64,000 nt of DNA from Duganella qianjiadongensis (GTDB lineage Bacteria; Pseudomonadota; Gammaproteobacteria; Burkholderiales; Burkholderiaceae_D). Within the stretch, counting starts at the first letter, position 1, and each line of letters begins with the position of its first letter. The notes under the pieces were generated by a model. It was not told the origin of the DNA, searched no databases, and was given only the letters and a program-made list of their open reading frames with translations. Both the position numbers and the translations under genes were made by a program. Positions 16,050 through 23,950 of the stretch are shown here, piece by piece. The DNA lies in NCBI RefSeq assembly GCF_009857915.1, contig NZ_WWCM01000010.1, positions 124,001 through 188,000 on the forward strand, in the 5' to 3' direction.

Positions 16050-16125
16050 TGGTGCGGCTGGCGGGGATCGAACCCACGACCCTTGGCTTCGGAGGCCAAT
16101 ACTCTATCCACTGAGCTACAGCCGC
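16050..16125 (-). tRNA. tRNA-Arg (anticodon CCG)
   Basis: Reading the minus strand, 76 nt fold as a cloverleaf. The acceptor arm GCGGCTG/CAGCCGC is followed by discriminator A and an encoded CCA. The D arm is GCTCAGTGGATAGAGT, the anticodon stem TTGGC/GCCAA has loop CTCCGAA, and the T arm holds GTTCGATCC. Positions 34-36 are CCG, so it decodes the arginine codon CGG. A likely -10 (TATCCT on the minus strand, plus 16153-16158) lies upstream. Confidence 0.96.
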
Positions 16126-16212
16126 GCTGGAGGGGATTTCTGAAGTGAGCCGTAGGATACCGTTTTATTCGTTCTGCGTCCATGGAAAGTGTCGTTTTGC
16201 GTGCGTACTCGT

Positions 16213-16241
16213 TTCCTTGAGGGCATTTTTGAGTCTATAAT
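16213..16241 (+). promoter_or_regulatory. Candidate sigma-70 promoter of the cytochrome gene
   Basis: A perfect TATAAT stands at 16236-16241, 84 bases before the cytochrome ATG, preceded at about 17-18 bases by a weak TTCCTT-like -35. The -10 is convincing, the -35 is not. Confidence 0.45.
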
Positions 16242-16325
16242 CGCCGATCAAGTAGAGCCTTTGCTCGGCTGTAGGTTGATCTTTTCACCCCCATCCGACT
16301 CTCAAATCAGTCTGTTAAGGAAATC

Positions 16326-16853
16326 ATGAGCGACGCACATAACGAACACGAATCCGCCATCAAAACGCCTAAGCAGCTGATCGCTGCTGTTATCGGCTTC
16401 TTCGCCGTAGTCATCATCGGTATCGTCCTGCTGGTCCAGTATGTCACCACCGACAAGCTGACCGGCCGTGGTTCGAGCAGCCAGGAACCGGATGCAGTCG
16501 CTGCCCGTCTGGCACCGGTAGCCGACAATGGTTTCACGCTGAAAGATGCCAGCGGTCCTAAAGTGCTGCAAACGGGCGAAGCCATCTACAACTCCACTTG
16601 CGCAGCCTGCCACGGCAGCGGTGCTGCCGGTTCGCCTAAATTCGGCGACGCTGGCGCATGGGGCGCACGTATTGCTCAAGGTTTCGAAACGCTGGTCAAG
16701 CACGCTAACGAAGGTCTGCGCGCCATGCCAGCCAAAGGCGGCAATCCTGAGCTGGCCGATGTGGAAATCGCCCGCGCTGTCGCCTACATGGGCAACGCTG
16801 CCGGCGCCAAGTTCAAGGAACCGGAAGCTCCGGCAGCTGCCGAAGCCAAATAA
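16326..16853 (+). CDS. Membrane-anchored class I cytochrome c (c5-like)
   Basis: A 175-residue protein. One N-terminal membrane helix (about 18-42, LIAAVIGFFAVVIIGIVLLV) is followed by a linker, then a haem-binding CAACH (C92, C95, H96) and a methionine ligand in GLRAMPAKGG. An Ala/Pro/Glu-rich tail ends the protein. The helix anchors it on the periplasmic face, where it can pass electrons between respiratory complexes. The spacing resembles the cytochrome c5 family common in betaproteobacteria. The ATG follows AAGGAAA, and a strong terminator follows the gene. Confidence 0.9.
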   Translation: MSDAHNEHESAIKTPKQLIAAVIGFFAVVIIGIVLLVQYVTTDKLTGRGSSSQEPDAVAARLAPVADNGFTLKDASGPKVLQTGEAIYNSTCAACHGSGAAGSPKFGDAGAWGARIAQGFETLVKHANEGLRAMPAKGGNPELADVEIARAVAYMGNAAGAKFKEPEAPAAAEAK

Positions 16854-16882
16854 GTACTCAACATGCGCAATACGCGCACATG

Positions 16883-16912
16883 AAAAAACCGGCCAGATGG
16901 CCGGTTTTTTTT
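16883..16912. terminator. Bidirectional rho-independent terminator
   Basis: CCGGCC-AGAT-GGCCGG (16889-16904) is flanked by six A on the left and eight T on the right. It serves the rightward cytochrome gene and can also end the leftward lipoprotein gene that stops at 16935. Confidence 0.92.
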
Positions 16913-16934
16913 GTCCCGTGCCCAGGCGGAGCGC

Positions 16935-17501
16935 TCAGCTGCAAAGACCCGGCATTTTGCGCTCGGCAAAATAGCGATAGGTAAAGGTACGCATCGGGTA
17001 CTTGCTCAGGGCGATCTCGAACGCGGGCGGCTGCACATCGAAACGCTCGGGCAGCTTTTCCTTCACGCGCAGACGCACCCGCCAGATGGTTTCGTCGCCG
17101 GTCGCGCCGGCCACCAGCATATCGGGCACCTTGGGGATCACATCAACAATCTCGGCGCGCGAGTTGGTGGCGCGCTGATAGAAGCTCACCAGCTCGGCCT
17201 TGGCCAGCACCGGACCATGGGGTGCCGTCACCAGATATTCGCGGCTCAGGAACAGGGCGCGCTGGCCGCGCGGCACCAGATACACAAAGGTGAATTCGGT
17301 GCTGCCATCGGTCTGCACCTGCGGCGGTGACGTCGAAACGCTGATGCCGCGCGGCAGGTTGTAGCGCGAGCCTTCCTGCCAGTCGCGGCATTCCGCAGTT
17401 TTCGCCATATACAGGTCCACCGGCGTAAAACTATCGCCACAACCCGTCAACAACAGGGGCAGCACAACAGACATAACGGGCATAACATGGCGCAGACGCA
17501 T
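16935..17501 (-). CDS. Hypothetical lipoprotein
   Basis: Family not recognised. 188 residues begin with a lipoprotein signal peptide whose lipobox LLTGC puts the acylated cysteine near residue 21. The mature part is mixed alpha/beta with several cysteines (TAECRDWQEG, final GLCS), possibly a disulphide, and a VYLVPRGQRALFLSREYLVT segment. It is transcribed leftward, separated from the M13 gene behind it by a terminator and facing the cytochrome terminator. Likely an outer-membrane or periplasm-facing lipoprotein of unknown role. Confidence 0.78.
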   Translation of the reverse strand: MRLRHVMPVMSVVLPLLLTGCGDSFTPVDLYMAKTAECRDWQEGSRYNLPRGISVSTSPPQVQTDGSTEFTFVYLVPRGQRALFLSREYLVTAPHGPVLAKAELVSFYQRATNSRAEIVDVIPKVPDMLVAGATGDETIWRVRLRVKEKLPERFDVQPPAFEIALSKYPMRTFTYRYFAERKMPGLCS

Positions 17502-17547
17502 GGTTCGGCAACTTCCTTGAATGTGAAGCCGCTAGTGTACCCCACAA

Positions 17548-17576
17548 CAAAAAAGGGCCGCATTGCTGCGGCCCTT
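17548..17576 (-). terminator. Rho-independent terminator of the M13 gene cluster
   Basis: AAGGGCCGCA-TTGC-TGCGGCCCTT (17553-17576). On the minus strand the stem is followed by a T-rich tract (complement of the A run at 17548-17554), ending transcription 28 bases after the first M13 gene. Confidence 0.9.
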
Positions 17577-17604
17577 AGGTCTGGCTAATCAGGCGTATGC
17601 CTGC

Positions 17605-19671
17605 TTACCACATGATGACGCGGTCTTTCGGTGCCAGATACATCTGGTCGCCCGGTTTCACGCCGAAGGCCTCGTAGAAGCCCGGCTGGTTGCGCATGGT
17701 ACCGTTGGCACGGAATTTACCGGGCGAGTGCGGATCGGTCTTGATCTGCACGATCTGCTGGGCTTCACGCATCTTGCTGCGCCATACCTGGGCAAAGCCC
17801 ATGTAGAAGCGCTGGTCACCCGTCAGGCCATCGATTACCGGCGCTTTCTTGCCTTTCAGCGACAGCTTGTAGGCTTTGTAGGCTATCGCTACGCCGCTAT
17901 TGTCGGCAATATTTTCACCCAGGGTCAGCTCGCCGTTGACGTTGTAGCCGGGCAGCGGGCTGAACTGGCTGTACTGCTCCACCAGCATCTTGGTCTTGGC
18001 AGCGAAGTTCTTGTGATCGGCTTCCGTCCACCAGTCACGCAGATTGCCGTCGCCGTCGTACTGCGCGCCCTGATCGTCGAAGCCGTGGCTGATTTCGTGG
18101 CCGATCACGCCGCCGATGGCGCCGTAGTTGACGGCATCATCGGCATCCGCATTGAAGAACGGTGCCTGCAGTATCGAAGCAGGAAACACGATTTCGTTCA
18201 TTTCCGGATTGTAGTAGGCGTTCACGGTCTGCGGCGTCATGCCCCACTCGTCGCGGTCGATCGGTTTGCCCAGCTTGTTCAGTTCCTTGTTGTATTCGAA
18301 CTGGTGCGAACGCATCACGTTACCGACCAGATCATCCTTGGCAATCACCAGCTTGGAGTAATCGCGCCAGTGGTTAGGGTAGCCGATCTTGGTGGTGAAC
18401 TTGGCCAGCTTGGCTTGCGCCTGCTTCTTGGTGGTCGGACTCATCCAGTCCAGCTTGTCGATGCTGGTTTTGTAGGCCGCCAGCAGGTTTTTCACCAGCG
18501 CTTCCATGCGGGCTTTACGCTCGGCCGGGAAGTATTTCTCGACATACAGCTTGCCGACGGATTCGCCCAGCGCGCCTTCCGTGGTCGATACGCCGCGCTT
18601 CCAGCGTGGACGCATTTCGGTGACGCCGCTCAGCACCGTGCCGTAGAAGGCAAAGTTCTCATCAACAAAAGCTTTGCTCAGGTAAGGCGCGTTGGCGCGC
18701 AGCAGATGCCACTGGAAGTAAGCTTTCAGGGTATCGACCGGCGTGGACGCTACCAGCGCAGTCATGGATTTCAGGTAGCTAGGCTGGCCCACGATCACAT
18801 AGTTCACTTTACCGGCAATACCGGCTGCCTTCAGGTAGGCATTCCAGTCATAGCCCGGTGCCACTTCGCCCAGCTTGGCGATATCGACCTTGTTATAGGC
18901 TTTGACCGGATCGCGCAGCTCGACCTTGGTCCATTGCAGCTTGGCCAGTTCGGTTTCGAACGCCACGATCTGCTTGGCGGTAGCGGCGCTGTTAGCGTCG
19001 CCTGCCAGCGCCAGCATCTTGGCAATGTGCTGTTCGTACTTGGCCAGTGCGTCCGCCAGCTTGGCGTCGTCCGCTTTCAGGTAGTAGTCGCGGTCGGGCA
19101 GACCGAGGCCATCCTGAGCCAGATCGACCACGTATTTGGTGGAATCCTTGTTGTCCTGATGGATGCCGAAGCCGAACGGCGCCGACACGCCGATTTCACC
19201 CATGTGGGCGATCAGCGCGGGCAGCTGGCTCTTGTCCGAGAACGCAGCAATCTTGTCCATCTCGCCTTTCAGCGGGCTCAGACCCAGCTGCTCCAGACGG
19301 GCTTCATCCATGAAGCTGGCGTACAGATCGCCGATGCGCTGGGCATCGGCACCGGCCGACGGGTTGGCGGCAGCGTTTTCGATGATGGCGCGCAGTTGCG
19401 GCTGAATGTCATCGCGCAGTTTGGCGAAGCTGCCCCAGCTCGATTTATCGGCGGGAATTTCAGTGGTGGCCAGCCATTTGCCGTTCAGGTGGGCAAACAT
19501 ATCGTCCTGCACGCGCACGGCAGGGTCGATGTACTCGACGGCGATACCAGAAGTCAGGGTTTTTGGAGCAACTTTGGCGCTGGCCGGTGCAACACTTTTG
19601 GCGTTGTCGGCTGCACCTGCGAGACCCGCGATCAGGCTCAGGGTCAGGGCACTTACGAGATGACGTTTCAC
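17605..19671 (-). CDS. M13-family zinc metallopeptidase, paralogue 1
   Basis: 688 residues: signal peptide (about 1-20, ending GLAGA), an N-terminal peptidase_M13_N region starting VRVQDDMFAHLNGKWL, then the catalytic domain. Zinc ligands are H525 and H529 in HEISH and E586 in GENIAD; NAYY near the active site and the C-terminal tryptophan (RVIMW) are family hallmarks. M13 enzymes (neprilysin, PepO) cut oligopeptides, here in the periplasm or outside. The start is a GTG after AAGGA. The protein is very similar along its length to the next two genes, so all three come from tandem duplication. It is last in the leftward cluster. Confidence 0.95.
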   Translation of the reverse strand: MKRHLVSALTLSLIAGLAGAADNAKSVAPASAKVAPKTLTSGIAVEYIDPAVRVQDDMFAHLNGKWLATTEIPADKSSWGSFAKLRDDIQPQLRAIIENAAANPSAGADAQRIGDLYASFMDEARLEQLGLSPLKGEMDKIAAFSDKSQLPALIAHMGEIGVSAPFGFGIHQDNKDSTKYVVDLAQDGLGLPDRDYYLKADDAKLADALAKYEQHIAKMLALAGDANSAATAKQIVAFETELAKLQWTKVELRDPVKAYNKVDIAKLGEVAPGYDWNAYLKAAGIAGKVNYVIVGQPSYLKSMTALVASTPVDTLKAYFQWHLLRANAPYLSKAFVDENFAFYGTVLSGVTEMRPRWKRGVSTTEGALGESVGKLYVEKYFPAERKARMEALVKNLLAAYKTSIDKLDWMSPTTKKQAQAKLAKFTTKIGYPNHWRDYSKLVIAKDDLVGNVMRSHQFEYNKELNKLGKPIDRDEWGMTPQTVNAYYNPEMNEIVFPASILQAPFFNADADDAVNYGAIGGVIGHEISHGFDDQGAQYDGDGNLRDWWTEADHKNFAAKTKMLVEQYSQFSPLPGYNVNGELTLGENIADNSGVAIAYKAYKLSLKGKKAPVIDGLTGDQRFYMGFAQVWRSKMREAQQIVQIKTDPHSPGKFRANGTMRNQPGFYEAFGVKPGDQMYLAPKDRVIMW

Positions 19672-19764
19672 GTTTTATCCTTGTTGATAGGGGAACAAAC
19701 AGGCCGATACACGATGATAGGCCGGACCAACTTTATAGCACACGGCCCACCAGCGGATAAAGGC

Positions 19765-21792
19765 TTACCACATATTGACGCGTTCTTTCGGCGCCAGATA
19801 CATCTTATCGCCCGGTTTTACCCCAAAAGCGTTGTAAAAACCGGCTTGATTACGCAGCGTGCCATTGGCGCGGAAACGGTCCGGCGCATGCGGATCGGCT
19901 TTCAGATACACGATCTGCTGGGCTTCCCGGGTCTTGCTGCGCCATACCTGGGCAAAGCCCATGTAGAAGCGCTGGTCGCCCGTCAGGCCATCGATCACTG
20001 GAGCAGGCTGGCCTTGCAGTGACAATTGGTAAGCCTTGTAGGCAATGGCTGCACCGGAATTGTCGGCAATGTTTTCGCCCAGCGTCAGTTCGCCATTGAC
20101 GCGGTAGCCGGGCAGCGGGCTGAAGGCACTGTACTGTTTCACCAGCATCTTGCTGCGGGCAGCAAAGTTCTTGTGGTCGGCCGCCGTCCACCAGTCGCGC
20201 AGATTGCCGTCGCCATCGTACTGGGCGCCCTGATCGTCGAAGCCATGGCTGATTTCATGGCCGATCACGGCGCCGATGGCGCCATAGTTGACCGCATCAT
20301 CTGCCTCCGCATTGAAGAACGGCGGCTGCAGGATCACGGCCGGGAACACGATTTCGTTCAGCTCGGGGTTGTAATAGGCATTCACCGTCTGCGGCGTCAT
20401 GCCCCACTCGGCACGGTCGATAGGCTTGCCCAGCTTGCTGACTTCCTTGGCGTATTCGAAGGCATGCGAGCGCTGCACATTGCCCACCAGATCATCGGCC
20501 TTGACCGTCAGCGCCGAGTAGTCGCGCCATTTGTCGGGATAGCCTATCTTCACCATGAACTTGGCCAGCTTGTCCTGCGCCTGCTGCTTGGTGGCGGGCC
20601 CCATCCAGTCCAGCGTATTGATGCTCTGCCTGAACGCCGCCAGCAGGTTCTGCACCAGCGCTTCCATGCGCGCCTTGCGCTCGGCCGGGAAGTACTGTTC
20701 CACATACAGCTTGCCCAGACTTTCGCCCAGTGCGCCATCGGTAGCATTCACGGCACGCTTCCAGCGCGGCTGCTGTTCCTTCACATCGCTCAGCACCGTG
20801 CCATAGAAAGCAAAGTTCTCGCGCGCAAACGGCTGCGCCAGATAGGCCGCATGGGCGTGGATCACCTGCCAGCGGAAATACGCCTGCCACGTGGCCAGCG
20901 GGGTGCTCTGCAGCAGCCCGTTCACGCCCTTGATGAAGCTGGGCTGGCTCACGATCACGTAATCGACTTTGCCGCCTATGCCCGTATCGGCCAGCCACGT
21001 GGTCCAGTCGAAAGCGGGCGCCAGCTTGTTCAGCTGGGCCAGCGGCACCTTGTTGTAGGCTTTGACCGGATCGCGCAACGCGACCTTATCCCACTGCAAT
21101 TTTGCCAGCGCCGTCTCCAGCGCAACGATGGTGCGCGCTTCGGCATCAGGCTGGGTGCTGCCCGCCAGCGCCAGCATGCGGCTCACGTGCTGCTGGTATT
21201 TGGCCAGCGTGTCGGCCATCTTGCGGTCAGATTTTTTCAGATAGTAATCGCGGTCCGGCAGGCTCAGGCCGTCCTGCGCGATATCGGCCACGTAGCGGGT
21301 GGAATCCTTGTTATCCTGATGGATCAGGAAACCGAACGGCGCAGTCACGCCCAGCCGGTGGTAGTGGGCAAACAGGGCAGGCAGCTGGGCCTTGTCGCGC
21401 AGGGTGGCCACCCGGTCCAGTTCGGGCTGCAGCGGTGCCAGCCCCAGTTGTTCGAGACGGGCTTCATCCATATAGCTGGCGTAGAAATCGCCGATGCGCT
21501 GGGCGTCGCTACCGGCCTGCTTGCTGCTGTCACTGGCGGCCGCTTCGATCAGGGCGCGCAGCTGCGGCTTGGTGTCGTCATCGAGCTTTTCGAACGAGCC
21601 CCAGCTAGCCTTATCGGCAGGAATCTCTGTCTGCTCCAGCCAGCGGCCATTCACATGATGAAAGAAATCATCCTGCGCCCGCACACCGGTATCGGCGGCG
21701 GCACGGTCGACGCCGGACAGTTTAGGCTGGGCCTGTACACCGGCCGCGGCCAGCAAGCCCAGCATCAAGGCACTCAACAGATAGGTTTTCAA
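19765..21792 (-). CDS. M13-family zinc metallopeptidase, paralogue 2
   Basis: 675 residues from a TTG at 21792. That start is supported by GGGAG 7 bases before it and by the resulting signal peptide KTYLLSALMLGLLAAAGVQA, matching paralogue 3. The frame continues upstream to 21873, but only through the terminator of the preceding gene. Zinc site: HEISH at 512-516 and E573. It ends in RVNMW. The signal peptide predicts export. A 93-base gap without a clear terminator separates it from paralogue 1, so both may share a transcript. The substrate range may differ from the other copies, since the N-terminal half varies more than the catalytic half. Confidence 0.94.
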   Translation of the reverse strand: MKTYLLSALMLGLLAAAGVQAQPKLSGVDRAAADTGVRAQDDFFHHVNGRWLEQTEIPADKASWGSFEKLDDDTKPQLRALIEAAASDSSKQAGSDAQRIGDFYASYMDEARLEQLGLAPLQPELDRVATLRDKAQLPALFAHYHRLGVTAPFGFLIHQDNKDSTRYVADIAQDGLSLPDRDYYLKKSDRKMADTLAKYQQHVSRMLALAGSTQPDAEARTIVALETALAKLQWDKVALRDPVKAYNKVPLAQLNKLAPAFDWTTWLADTGIGGKVDYVIVSQPSFIKGVNGLLQSTPLATWQAYFRWQVIHAHAAYLAQPFARENFAFYGTVLSDVKEQQPRWKRAVNATDGALGESLGKLYVEQYFPAERKARMEALVQNLLAAFRQSINTLDWMGPATKQQAQDKLAKFMVKIGYPDKWRDYSALTVKADDLVGNVQRSHAFEYAKEVSKLGKPIDRAEWGMTPQTVNAYYNPELNEIVFPAVILQPPFFNAEADDAVNYGAIGAVIGHEISHGFDDQGAQYDGDGNLRDWWTAADHKNFAARSKMLVKQYSAFSPLPGYRVNGELTLGENIADNSGAAIAYKAYQLSLQGQPAPVIDGLTGDQRFYMGFAQVWRSKTREAQQIVYLKADPHAPDRFRANGTLRNQAGFYNAFGVKPGDKMYLAPKERVNMW

Positions 21793-21851
21793 AGCGGACT
21801 CCCGTGACGGACGGTAAAAAAAATTGATAATAACAAAGATAGAACAATAAC

Positions 21852-21889
21852 AAAAAGGCCACGGTATGTGCACATACCATGGCCTTTTT
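21852..21889. terminator. Terminator between M13 paralogues 3 and 2
   Basis: A long symmetrical hairpin: AAAAAGGCCA...TGGCCTTTTT enclosing GGTATG-TGCA-CATACC. It has T-tracts on both strands. On the minus strand it ends transcription of the TonB-receptor/paralogue 3 unit, so paralogue 2 needs a promoter between about 21793 and 21851. Confidence 0.92.
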
Positions 21890-21904
21890 ATTAAGTGGAA
21901 ACGA

Positions 21905-23938
21905 TTACCAGATATTCACCCGCTGTTCCGGCGCAACATACATCTGGTCGCCCGGCTGCACGCCAAACGCCTCGTAGAAGCCCGCCTGATTGACCAGCGT
22001 GCCATTGGCGCGGAACTGGCCCGGCGAATGCGGATCGGTCTTGATCAGCACGATCTGCTGCTTGTCGCGCACCTTGGCGCGCCAGACCTGGGCAAAGCCC
22101 ATGTAGAAGCGCTGGTCGCCCGTCAGACCGTCGATCACCGGTGCCGGTTTGCCGCCCAGCGACAGCTTATAGGCCTTGTAGGCGATGGCCAGACCGGAGT
22201 TATCGGCAATGTTCTCGCCCAGCGTCAGCGCGCCGTTGACGTTATAGCCTTTGACGGGGCTGTAGGCGTCGTACTGCTTGACCAGCGCATCGGTCTTGAG
22301 CTTGAAGTTGGCGCGGTCCTGCTTGCTCCACCAGTCGCGCAGATTGCCGTCGCCATCGGACTGGCTGCCCTTGTCGTCGAAGCCGTGGCTGATTTCGTGG
22401 CCGATCACGGCACCGATGGCGCCGTAGTTGACCGCATCATCGGCACGCGCATCGAAGAACGGCGGCTGCAGAATCGCGGCCGGGAACACGATCTCGTTTT
22501 TCGACGGGTTGTAATAGGCGTTCACCGTCTGCGGCGTCATGCCCCACTCTTCGCGATCGACCGGCTTGCCCAGCTTTTCCACCATGCGCTGGTAGGAGAA
22601 GCTGGAGGCGCGCATGGCGTTGCCGATCAGGTCATTCTGCTTGATCGCCAGCGCGCTGTAATCGCGCCATTTGTTCGGATAGCCGATTTTCGGCGTGAAC
22701 TTGGCCAGCTTGGCCTGCGCTTCCGTCTTGGTTTCCGGGCTCATCCAGTCCAGCGCATCGATGCTGGTCTTGTAGGAGGCCAGCAGATTCTGCACCAGCA
22801 CTTCCATGCGGGCCTTGCGCTCGGGCGGGAAGTGCTGCGCCACATACAGCTTGCCCAGCACTTCGCCCAGACTGTTTTCCACCAGACCGACGGCCGATTT
22901 CCAGCGCGGCGGCTTCACGGCCACGCCGGTCAGCACGGTGCTGAAGAAGGCGAAATGGGCATCGGCGAAATCATGCGACAGATATGGCGATGCGCGGCGC
23001 AGCAAACTCCATTCGAAATACGCCTTCCACGTGGCCAGATCGGTTTTCTCCAGCACGCCATTGAGCGCCGTCAGGTAGCCGGGCTGGTTGACGATCACGT
23101 AATCGGTCTTGCCGGCCACGCCCGAAGCTGCCAGCGCACCCTGCCAGTCGTAGCCGGGCGACAGCGCCGCCAGTTCCTGCAGGCCCATCTTGTTGTAGCG
23201 CTTGACGGGGTCGCGGTTCTCGACCTTGGTCCACTGCACTTCGGCCAGCGCCGTTTCCAGCGCCACGATGGCCTTGGCACTGGCTTCCGGCTCGGCATGG
23301 CCGGCCAGTTTGAGGATGTGGGCAATGTGAGCCTGATACTTGGCCAGCACGCTGGCCATTTCGGCGTCGTCTTTTTTCAGATAGTAGTCGCGGTCGGGCA
23401 GACCCAGACCGCTCTGCGCGATGCCCACCGCGTACACGGTGGAAGCACGCGCATCCTGACTCACGTAGATGCCGTAAGGTGCGCTGGCGCCGATTTCGTT
23501 CAGGTGGGCGATCAGGCGGGGGAAGGCTTTCTTGTCCTTGATGCCGCGGATGTGATTGAGTTCGCCCGCCAGCGGTTTGACGCCCAGCGCATCGAGCTGC
23601 TTCTCGTCCATGAAGCTGGCATACAGGTCGCCAATCTTCTGCGCATCGCTACCGGCCTTGCGCTTCTTGTCGGCTTCGGCAGCTTCGATGATGCTGCGCA
23701 GCTGCGGCAGCACATCGTCGCGCAGCTTGGCGAAGGTGCCCCAGCTGGATTTGTCTGCGGGGATCTCGGTGGTCTTCAGCCACGTGCCGTTGAGGTACTG
23801 GAAGAAGTCGTCCTGTGCGCGCACGCTGCGGTCGATGAACTGGGTATCAATGCCGGAAATCGGCGTCGTATCGTGGGCGCTGGCAAAAGCAGCCATCAGG
23901 CTCAGCGCCAGCGTGCTCAGTACAAAACGTGTTTTCAA
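21905..23938 (-). CDS. M13-family zinc metallopeptidase, paralogue 3
   Basis: 677 residues from a TTG start (GGAG about 8 bases upstream), with signal peptide KTRFVLSTLALSLMAAFASA. Zinc site: HEISH at 514-518 and E575; the C-terminus is RVNIW. Some positions conserved in the other copies differ here: DDKGSQSDGDG replaces DDQGAQYDGDG, and a DKKRKAG insertion appears near residue 100. It starts only 12 bases after the TonB-dependent receptor stop and so is almost certainly in the same operon. That suggests peptides cut by this enzyme are linked to receptor-mediated uptake. Confidence 0.95.
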   Translation of the reverse strand: MKTRFVLSTLALSLMAAFASAHDTTPISGIDTQFIDRSVRAQDDFFQYLNGTWLKTTEIPADKSSWGTFAKLRDDVLPQLRSIIEAAEADKKRKAGSDAQKIGDLYASFMDEKQLDALGVKPLAGELNHIRGIKDKKAFPRLIAHLNEIGASAPYGIYVSQDARASTVYAVGIAQSGLGLPDRDYYLKKDDAEMASVLAKYQAHIAHILKLAGHAEPEASAKAIVALETALAEVQWTKVENRDPVKRYNKMGLQELAALSPGYDWQGALAASGVAGKTDYVIVNQPGYLTALNGVLEKTDLATWKAYFEWSLLRRASPYLSHDFADAHFAFFSTVLTGVAVKPPRWKSAVGLVENSLGEVLGKLYVAQHFPPERKARMEVLVQNLLASYKTSIDALDWMSPETKTEAQAKLAKFTPKIGYPNKWRDYSALAIKQNDLIGNAMRASSFSYQRMVEKLGKPVDREEWGMTPQTVNAYYNPSKNEIVFPAAILQPPFFDARADDAVNYGAIGAVIGHEISHGFDDKGSQSDGDGNLRDWWSKQDRANFKLKTDALVKQYDAYSPVKGYNVNGALTLGENIADNSGLAIAYKAYKLSLGGKPAPVIDGLTGDQRFYMGFAQVWRAKVRDKQQIVLIKTDPHSPGQFRANGTLVNQAGFYEAFGVQPGDQMYVAPEQRVNIW

Positions 23939-23950
23939 TGGAGGTCTCCG

